The notes beneath the pieces are model-generated. The model searched no databases, was not told where the DNA came from, and was given only the letters and a program-made list of their open reading frames with translations. A stretch of DNA of 10,872 nt from Streptomyces sp. NRRL F-5122. GTDB lineage: Bacteria; Actinomycetota; Actinomycetes; Streptomycetales; Streptomycetaceae. The stretch is taken from contig NZ_LMWH01000012.1 of assembly GCF_001507435.1 (NCBI RefSeq), forward strand, positions 1 through 10,872, written 5' to 3'. A program made the translations under genes and the position numbers. This document shows, piece by piece, positions 5,417-10,872 of this stretch. How positions within the stretch are numbered: position 1 is the stretch's first letter; each line of letters begins with the position of its first letter.

Positions 5417-6217
5417 TCACTTGCCAGCGAGCGGGACGGCCGCCTCAGCGGTGTGCACGAGGAAGGTGAGCGTCTCCTGGAAGTAGAGCTGGACCGACTC
5501 GGTGTCGTGGGAGAGGTAACCGATCGAGAGGTCTTGTCCAAGGCGGAGGGTGAAGTCGCCTCCTCGGGTCGTCACGAGGAAGGCACCGGCGGTGGCGGGC
5601 GCCCAGATAATGTCCCCCTCCAGCAGGCGTGCGATATGCGTTCGGACGGGATGGCCGTGGTCGGACGTCTCGCTCACAGCCTCGTACGCGCTCGCGCTGA
5701 GCGCGAGCGCGTATGGGCCTTCGACGCCGGAGAGCCTGAGCGTGGAGACTGCTCTTGCGACCGCTTCGGGGTACTCGCGCGCATCGACTGGCAATGCCAG
5801 GGGTGCATAGGGCGAGCTGCTACGCAGTCCCTCGATCCCTGCTCCTGAGAGTCCTTCGAAGATTATGTGGTCCTCAGCGAAGGCGATGCGCCTGGCTGCG
5901 TCCTTCACGGGCTGCCAGTCGGCGTCCCGTGCACCTCTCTCGACGTCGTCGATCTGCTGGCGACTCAAGCTGAAGGGCACCCGCAGCTCAACAAGCGGTT
6001 TGGAGGTCCTCAGTCTGGCGTGCACCGTCTCATCTGGTGTGCTGACGGGCTCGCTGTGGCCGGTGGCGACTGCAGCTAGCTCGACTCCACCAGCTTCGGG
6101 AACGTCCACGAGGCGCCGGCCGGCGACATGCGCCTTGAATGTCCGGCGGGCCTCGGCCTCAAGATCGGCCCACGCTGCATCTGACATGGGGGCGAGCTGG
6201 CGGTGCAGGTTGTTCAT
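5417..6217 (-). CDS. Family 1 encapsulin nanocompartment shell protein
   Basis: The 266-residue product matches the family 1 encapsulin (linocin M18/CFP29) plan, an HK97-type phage capsid fold that self-assembles into a hollow shell around cargo. Recognisable segments include the N-terminal NNLHRQLAPMSDAAWADLE, which in this family forms the inner cargo-binding helix, GRRLVDVPEAGGVELAAVATG, LVELRVPFSLSRQQIDDVERGA, AFAEDHIIFEG, and VEGPYALALSASAYEAV. Near the end are the conserved GGDFTLRLGQDLSIGYL and the FQETLTF-type strand. Length is essentially that of the Thermotoga maritima protein (about 265), a T=1 shell of 60 subunits in that case. The ATG at 6215-6217 overlaps the peroxidase TGA (ATGA), implying translational coupling and co-production of shell and cargo. 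No signal peptide; cytoplasmic assembly expected. Confidence 0.95.
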   Translation of the reverse strand: MNNLHRQLAPMSDAAWADLEAEARRTFKAHVAGRRLVDVPEAGGVELAAVATGHSEPVSTPDETVHARLRTSKPLVELRVPFSLSRQQIDDVERGARDADWQPVKDAARRIAFAEDHIIFEGLSGAGIEGLRSSSPYAPLALPVDAREYPEAVARAVSTLRLSGVEGPYALALSASAYEAVSETSDHGHPVRTHIARLLEGDIIWAPATAGAFLVTTRGGDFTLRLGQDLSIGYLSHDTESVQLYFQETLTFLVHTAEAAVPLAGK

Positions 6218-7275
6218 ATGGAAGGGCCCCTTCCGAGGCTGCCGATGCCGAGAGAACCGTGCTCGGTTCCGCCGTGGGCGGGCGGCGTGGTTGGAGGACT
6301 GGGAGCAGCCCGGCTGAGGTAGTTGTCAAGAAAGGTTTGGCTAGGGACGAAGAAGAGTGCTCCGGTGACGGCTTGGGAGAAGTCCAGGATTCTGTCGTGG
6401 CTGGCGGTGGCGGTGCCGAGGAACATGTTGCGCAGCATCTGCTCGATGACCGACGGCGCGCGTGTGTACCCGATGAAATACGTGCCGTACTCGTTTTTCG
6501 CGGCACTACCGAAAGGCATGTTGAAGCGGAGGATCTGCTGTTCGGAACCGTCTGATCGGAGGACCTTGTTGAGAGCCACGTGGGAGTCGGGCTCCTGGGT
6601 GGCGTCGTCCAGTTCGATGTTGGTTGCCTTCGTGCGGCCGATGATCCTCTGCTGTTGCTCCACGGGCAGTGCGTTCCAGCTGTCGAGGTCGTGCAGGTAC
6701 TTCTGGACCACGACATAAGCGCCGCCCGCGAAGCATCGGTCCTCGTCCCCGACGAGGACCGATGTGGAGGCCGCCTGCCCTGTTGGGTTTTCCGTGCCGT
6801 CAGCGAAACCCAGGAGGTCCAGTTCGCCGAAGTACTTGAACCCGACGACTTCGTCAACGACCGTGGCGGCGCCCTTCAGGCGGCTGACGATTTCGACAGC
6901 CAGTTCGAAGCAGAGGTCGCTGCTCGTCGCCCGGATGTGGAAGAGGAGGTCGGCAGGAGTGGCGACGGCCCGCCGCCCGTCTCCGGCGATCTCACGGAAG
7001 GGGTGCAACTGGACGGGGCGCTGACCGGCGAACAGGCGGTCCCAAGCGTCGGACCCAATCCCGGCGACACAGGTGAGGCGACTACCTGAAGCCCGCGAAA
7101 GGACGGCGCGAACCAGTGAGGGAAGCTTAACGAGCAGCTGACGGGCCTGCTCCCCTCCTCCGTCATCCAGGGTAGCGAGGAGGAATGTCGCAGCAGGTTC
7201 CGATGTCTCCAGCACTGCCTGAGGGACAATTGAGGCCTCGGCTGCCGGCTTCTCGCCCTGGCTCTCAGCCGCCAT
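6214..7275 (-). CDS. DyP-type peroxidase with C-terminal encapsulin targeting peptide
   Basis: The 353-residue haem peroxidase is of the dye-decolourising family, bacterial encapsulin-associated type. It uses hydrogen peroxide to oxidise bulky substrates; the natural substrate is unknown. Visible features are the ferredoxin-like N-terminal half (AATFLLATLDDG, CVAGIGSDAWDRLF, DLLFHIRATSSDLCFELA), the distal GFADGTENP motif with catalytic Asp159, the proximal haem ligand candidate His232 (DSHVALNK), the distal Arg250 (ILRFNMPFG), and GTYFIGYTRAPSVIEQML. A Pro-rich linker (about 324-339) leads to GSLGIGSLGRGPSI, containing the SLGIGSL encapsulation tag known for DyP cargo. ATG 7275 has GGAGG (7284-7288) eight bases upstream. 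It is the first gene of the unit, coupled by ATGA to the shell gene. Residues beyond SL differ from the usual K-G ending. Confidence 0.95.
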   Translation of the reverse strand: MAAESQGEKPAAEASIVPQAVLETSEPAATFLLATLDDGGGEQARQLLVKLPSLVRAVLSRASGSRLTCVAGIGSDAWDRLFAGQRPVQLHPFREIAGDGRRAVATPADLLFHIRATSSDLCFELAVEIVSRLKGAATVVDEVVGFKYFGELDLLGFADGTENPTGQAASTSVLVGDEDRCFAGGAYVVVQKYLHDLDSWNALPVEQQQRIIGRTKATNIELDDATQEPDSHVALNKVLRSDGSEQQILRFNMPFGSAAKNEYGTYFIGYTRAPSVIEQMLRNMFLGTATASHDRILDFSQAVTGALFFVPSQTFLDNYLSRAAPSPPTTPPAHGGTEHGSLGIGSLGRGPSI

Positions 7276-7294
7276 TCGTTGCGCCTCCGTGTGT

Positions 7295-7310
7295 CCGGGT
7301 AATTGCCCGG
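7295..7310. promoter_or_regulatory. Near-perfect palindrome just upstream of the DyP ribosome binding site
   Basis: CCGGG taattg CCCGG is a 5-base inverted repeat; the T and G flanking the AATT centre are the only unmatched pair, so the symmetric form would be CCGGGYAATTRCCCGG. It sits 20 bases upstream of the peroxidase start and 7 bases from its SD. It may be an operator for a redox or other regulator of the encapsulin unit; no regulator gene is adjacent. Confidence 0.4.
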
Positions 7311-7381
7311 CTCGTGGGCCGGCGTCGCTTCCGGGTTGTCTCTTCCCTTGCTGCCTGCTGCACTCCAGCTAACCAACAGCC

Positions 7382-7409
7382 GATCTACGGCTCGTCTATG
7401 CGCGGTCAA
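7382..7409 (-). promoter_or_regulatory. Candidate promoter of the DyP-encapsulin-cysS unit
   Basis: On the minus strand TTGACC (7404-7409) and TAGATC (7382-7387) are separated by 16 bases, resembling a housekeeping sigma promoter with a good -35 and a poor -10. The leader to the ATG would be about 100 bases and would contain the palindrome at 7295-7310. Evidence is by sequence resemblance only. Confidence 0.3.
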
Positions 7410-7816
7410 CGGGCGGGCGCGGGCCCTGTCTTCGGTCGCACTGCGAACGAGGCCGCCTGCGCAGCCTTGCCTCCAATTGGTGGCTGCCTGGGCCGTCTTG
7501 CTGTGTCAGATCCTGTGGGAGCCCTCCGGTGAGGCCTGCCTGCACAATCCTCTGCCGCTGTCAGGTCCGGCCTTAAAGGACGCTTCTGAACCAAGAGGAA
7601 GGGAGGGTCGCCTCTTTGGCCAGCAACCCTGAGCGCGGCATGGACAGCGGTGTCGGTGTCTGAGTGGCGTGGACAGTCACCTCGCCCCGCCTTCATGGCC
7701 AGGCTGAGGACACCCCCGCGCGCCGGGTGCGATGCGCAGCCCCCTCGGCGTCACCCGTCAACCCATCTGGCATGGAGGTTCATGTTGCTCTCGGCACACG
7801 TAGGGGTATTGGTCGA

Positions 7817-8572
7817 TCACAGCAGGGGCCGCCTGTCCGCGGTGTCGATGAGGGTCGCAAGGTCTGCAACGACTGTGTCGGCACCGTGGGCGTATAGCGC
7901 GCTGGCCTGGCTCACCCTGTCGATGCCGACTACCCAGCCGAAGTGTCCCGACCTCCCGGCGTCCATGCCTGCCAGTGCATCCTCGAAGACCGCGCATTCG
8001 GACGGGCGCTGGCCCAAGTCTCGAGCCGCAGCCAGGAACGTGTCCGGGTAGGGTTTTCCCCGCAACCCCCGCTTCGCGGCTACGAGGCCGTCGATCCACG
8101 CGTCGAAGAGAGTCTCCGCGCCCGCGGACCTCAAGACTTCGCGGCAGTTGGCGCTGGAGGTGACGACTGCGGTAAGCAGCCCTCGGTCGCGGGCTGCTGC
8201 GAGGTAGGCCATGGTGTCCTGGCAAACGGTGACGCCTTCACTGCGGATCCTGGCCTCGAACAGGGCGCTCTTCCAACGTCCCAGGCCATGCACCGTGTCC
8301 AACCCCATAGGGGCGTCGGGGGCGCCATCGGGCAGTTCGATGCCGCGCGAAGTGAGGAAAGCCCGCACACCGTCGGCCCTCGGTCGCCCGTCAACGAGCT
8401 TGCGGTAGTCCGTTTCTACGGTGAAGGGGCGGAAACCAGCGCCCTCATGCTCCTGGAGAAGCGCGTCAAACGTCTCTTTCCAGGTCGCAGCATGGACGGC
8501 GGCGGTATCGGTGATGACGCCATCGAGGTCGAAGAGACAGGCTCGTACCGTATCGGGCAACCCAAGCACCAC
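7817..8572 (-). CDS. HAD-superfamily phosphatase, beta-phosphoglucomutase-like
   Basis: The 251-residue protein has all four HAD motifs: motif I FDLDGVITD with nucleophile Asp15 and acid/base Asp17, motif II TSSAN (138-142), motif III Lys173 in GKPYPD, and motif IV FEDALAGMDAG with Glu197-Asp198. The cap region between motifs I and II carries VDGRPRADGVRAFLTSRG, DTVHGLGRWKS and related stretches typical of actinobacterial beta-phosphoglucomutase relatives, which interconvert beta-glucose 1-phosphate and glucose 6-phosphate. Substrate specificity cannot be fixed from sequence; a sugar-phosphate phosphatase is also possible. The start GTG (8570-8572; another GTG follows) has AAGGAGGA at 8579-8586, six bases upstream. 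It stands alone on the minus strand, 541 bases upstream of the peroxidase. It has no encapsulin tag at its C-terminus. Confidence 0.9.
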   Translation of the reverse strand: MVLGLPDTVRACLFDLDGVITDTAAVHAATWKETFDALLQEHEGAGFRPFTVETDYRKLVDGRPRADGVRAFLTSRGIELPDGAPDAPMGLDTVHGLGRWKSALFEARIRSEGVTVCQDTMAYLAAARDRGLLTAVVTSSANCREVLRSAGAETLFDAWIDGLVAAKRGLRGKPYPDTFLAAARDLGQRPSECAVFEDALAGMDAGRSGHFGWVVGIDRVSQASALYAHGADTVVADLATLIDTADRRPLL

Positions 8573-8586
8573 GGGGTGTCCTCCTT

Positions 8587-9152
8587 GCGAGCGTCAATGG
8601 GGCGCTGCCAGCTTCCACCGTCGAGTTGCCCTGCGGAAGGCCTATAGACCCTTGGTAGACGCTGAGTGCACGGGGTCAGCGCCGGGCCTACGTGCTTGGC
8701 CTCTCGTTCTCCTGCGCGCGAAGGCGAGGGACAGGAGCGGAACCGGTCCGCACGCCGGCTTCAGGCCGTGCGGCCAGTGATGCGCCGACCGGCGAGCGTA
8801 GTGCGCCGGAGCCATGCCCAGTCGGGTGTTCTCACACGGTTTGCCTGGCAGGTGCGTCTGGCCGCACCACGGACCCGCGTCTCATGCGGCCACGCGACGC
8901 GCTTGCTGGCGTGCAGGCACGAAGGTGCGTAGTCGGCTCGCGCCTCCCTGTGACGGATTGCGGGACTGCGTGAGGCGAAGCCGGGTGACACGGCTGAACA
9001 GCCGGTCGCACTCCTCTTCACAAGCCGCTGCCCACCGTTTCCAGCGGGTTCCCTGCCATCGTCACTCAGCGCAGCCGGTCAGACACAGTCATTGCGAAGG
9101 AATCCCGAATATCATTGAAAAGGCTGTTTTGGTATACGTCAGGGAGCCGCAG
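8587..9152. other. Divergent intergenic region without recognised genes
   Basis: Between the divergently transcribed HAD gene and PP2C gene no frame reads convincingly as a protein. Open frames exist on both strands (for example 8761-9021 minus and 8814 onward plus), as expected in GC-rich DNA, but lack SD sequences and known motifs. GCGGA-ACCGG-TCCGC (8737-8751) is a 5-base inverted repeat. The segment 9085-9150 is visibly AT-richer and probably contains the promoter of the PP2C gene, including TATACG (9133-9138), but I see no good -35. Confidence 0.4.
9141..9146 (+). promoter_or_regulatory. Ribosome binding site fixing the PP2C gene start
   Basis: AGGGAG lies six bases upstream of ATG 9153. 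It selects this ATG over the open frame that extends upstream to 8814, whose earlier part does not look coding. Confidence 0.6.
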
Positions 9153-10872
9153 ATGGACGCCTCAGACGAACTCCTGCAAAGGCCCACCCCGTCGGCTCTC
9201 GTGGCCCTGGACGGAGCCGTCCTCAGCCTCAATACTGCGATGGCCAGGGCACTGGGCAGGTCGGTGGAGCAGTGTCTGGGGCATGGCTTCGGTGATCTGT
9301 TACCCGCAAGCCAACTGACTTCGGTCGAGAGTCTCGTGGCTCACGCCGCCACGACGGACACGGCGCGATGCGGGTGCTGGAGTTCCTCGGCCCGGAGACA
9401 GCATCGGTCGTCTGTCTTGTCGAGGCGCGACATGTGAACGACCCCGAAGGTGACGAGCCGCTGGTGTGGATGCACTCGCTGGAAGCGGGAAACGACCGGG
9501 GCGGCCTGTTGATCCCGTTCCGTCTGGCGGCCAAGGCTGCGAATCTCGGCTTGTGCATCTATTCACCCCAGGAGCGCGAGCTGGAATGGCTCGGTGGCGC
9601 ACCTTCCTTGGCAGCGCTGTTCCCAAAGGCCTTCCTCTCGTTGTCCGAGGTGGTGCGGCGAGTCCACCCCGATGACCGCCGGGCTCTGCGACGGCTCGTG
9701 CCTTCGATGGTCGCCCGGTCCCCCTGGATCAGGTTCGATTCTTCACCGAGTGCGATGGCTGGCTTCTCCTGGTCTGCCAGGCCCGTCGTGTCCTTCTAGG
9801 GTATGGGGGCCCCGAGCAGGTCTTCGGAGTGATCCGTGACGACACCAAGTGGGAAGCACGCCGACGTAGAGCATTGGTCGCGCTGAGTGCTGAGCGTCAG
9901 CGCGCCGACGAGATCGCCGCCTTCTCGTCCGCCTTGATGACCGCAGTGACAGAGCAAGAAATACAGCAGGTCGTGCTAACCCGGCTCGCCGCGACCTTCG
10001 GTGGCAGCGGCGCCGCCTTGGCGCTCGTCACAGAAGGCCGCCTGTGCGTCTGCTCCGATGCCGGGATCCCGCTACCGGTGGCCGCCATGCACGGCCTGCC
10101 ACTGGATGCCCCCAGCCCGCCGCCCTACGTGATCCGCACCGGCGAGCCGCAGTTCATTCGCAACCAGGAAGACTACATCCGCCGCTGGCCGCACGGGGCC
10201 ATGGTGCCGTACTTCGACCAGCTCGACTCCGGTTGCGCTATCTCGATCACTTCCCTCAGTCCGGGCGGCGATCAGCCGCTCGGGGCCTGGTTGGTGACCT
10301 ACGACAGCGAGCACCGGTCCTCTCCGGATGAGCGGGCCCTCATGTGCACTCTTGCCGACCTTGCAGGCCAAGCACTCAAGCGCGTCAGGTTGCAAGAGGC
10401 ACGAATCGAGCTGGCCACGGCGCTCCAGCAGACCATGCTCCCCACGCTGCCCGAGCACCTGCCAGGACTGGAGGTCGCCGCCCGCTACCGCCCCAGCCGA
10501 GACGGGCTCGACATCGGCGGAGACTGGTACGACGCCTTCGTCACGCCCGACGGCGCCGTCGCCCTGGAGATCGGTGACGCCCAAGGACACGATGTGGACG
10601 CCGCCGCGGCCATGGGACAGGTACGCGCCTCCATGCGCGCGATCGCCGCCCACGCACCCGATCCCACATCCGTGCTGATGCGCACCAACGAGTTGCTCCT
10701 CACCATGCAGGCGGCACGATTCGCCAGCTGCACCATGCTGTACATCGACCCGGGCAACGGACGAGTCACCGGAGCCAGCGCCGGCCATGTGCCGCTGCTG
10801 TACGCACGCGACGACGGCAGCCACAGCATCCGTGAACTGCCGGGCGGCCCGGTGCTGGGAGTCCTGCCCGAC
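9153..10872 (+). pseudogene. PAS-GAF-SpoIIE (PP2C) serine phosphatase, two apparent frameshifts, cut by right edge
   Basis: From ATG 9153 the product reads as a signalling phosphatase of the RsbU/SpoIIE type that typically dephosphorylates anti-anti-sigma factors. A first PAS-like segment (residues about 8-75) and a second ending with VHPDDRRAL are followed by a GAF domain (about 265-420), LQQTMLPTLPEHLPGLEV, and the metal-binding phosphatase core: IGGDWYD (455-461), IGDAQGHDVDAAAAMGQVR (from 474) and ASAGHVPLLY. Two breaks interrupt it. Near 9365-9367, ATTDTA must jump back one base to continue MRVLEFLGPE. Near 9737, WIRF must regain one base to read RFFTECDGWLLLV. Both are explained by single missing bases; numbering assumes they are restored (574 residues visible). 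Codon 50 is TTA. No stop occurs before the window end, so the C-terminus is unseen. It may be intact in reality if the assembly is wrong. Confidence 0.82.
9300..9302 (+). promoter_or_regulatory. TTA leucine codon (bldA-type control point) in the PP2C gene
   Basis: Codon 50 of the phosphatase (DLLPAS, second Leu) is TTA. In Streptomyces TTA is rare and read by the bldA tRNA, which links translation to development. I found no in-frame TTA in the TetR, cysS, encapsulin, DyP or HAD genes of this window. Confidence 0.6.

Larger units (their letters stand above)
7276..7816. other. 541-base intergenic region between HAD gene and DyP gene
   Basis: No gene is supported here. A minus-strand open frame (7406-7696) exists, but it has no SD, mixed third bases and a TTA codon, so I treat it as chance. 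The region holds the DyP leader, palindrome and promoter candidate, and an imperfect inverted repeat CCAAGAGG (7591-7598) with CCTCTTTGG (7611-7619) that could be a terminator for the HAD gene about 200 bases upstream. The gap argues against one operon of HAD and DyP. Confidence 0.4.

Noticed and set aside
7406..7696. Minus-strand 96-codon open frame between HAD and DyP
   Set aside because: No SD, mixed third-position bases, a TTA codon and no recognisable motif.
7817..8572. HAD phosphatase as a second encapsulin cargo or operon member
   Set aside because: Its C-terminus (TLIDTADRRPLL) has no SLGIGSL-like tag and 541 bases separate it from DyP.
8814..9152. Upstream extension of the PP2C protein from ATG 8814
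   Set aside because: The extension lacks biased codon use and motifs, and ATG 9153 has a proper SD.
1..10872. CRISPR arrays, tRNA or rRNA genes
   Set aside because: No regularly spaced direct repeats, tRNA cloverleaf signatures or rRNA sequences were seen.

Overview
This looks like chromosomal DNA of a Streptomyces-type actinomycete. GC content is high throughout, codons mostly end in G or C, several ORFs use GTG starts, the IS5-type transposase is of a kind common in Streptomyces, and there is a SARP-type regulator and a PAS/GAF/SpoIIE phosphatase carrying a TTA codon. No base composition was computed and no database was searched; family calls rest on motifs read by eye.

Layout, left to right. 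The left edge (1-98, minus) holds the first 32 codons of an AfsR/SARP-type regulator, so a regulatory or biosynthetic region probably continues to the left. A decayed IS5-family transposase follows (about 302-850, minus). Next is an intact TetR regulator (916-1572, minus) with a clean inverted-repeat operator candidate upstream. A small conserved-looking gene of unknown function (1919-2268, plus) appears broken by one missing base. It is followed by an IS5-family element (about 2271-3163) whose transposase needs a -1 frameshift at an A AAG GGG slippery site. A third copy of the IS terminal sequence lies at 1846-1861, so the small gene may be a passenger of a larger mobile unit. Degraded coding remnants occupy 3276-3792 (minus).

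The centre (3945-7275, all minus) is the most interesting part. It reads as one transcription unit: a DyP-type peroxidase ending in an encapsulin targeting peptide, a family 1 encapsulin shell protein overlapping it by 4 bases (ATGA), and a full-length but divergent cysteinyl-tRNA synthetase 101 bases downstream, followed by a strong hairpin. The first two genes form a classic encapsulated peroxidase nanocompartment. The linked synthetase is unexpected: a residue aligning with a zinc-ligand Cys is Asp, and the second Lys of the KIIK motif is Arg.

To the right lie a HAD-family beta-phosphoglucomutase-like phosphatase (7817-8572, minus), a 580-base stretch in which I recognise no gene, and a PAS-GAF-PP2C phosphatase (9153 to the window end, plus). 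The phosphatase gene contains two apparent single-base deletions and a TTA codon. Three apparent single-base deletions in two otherwise coherent genes raise the question of assembly error versus real decay.
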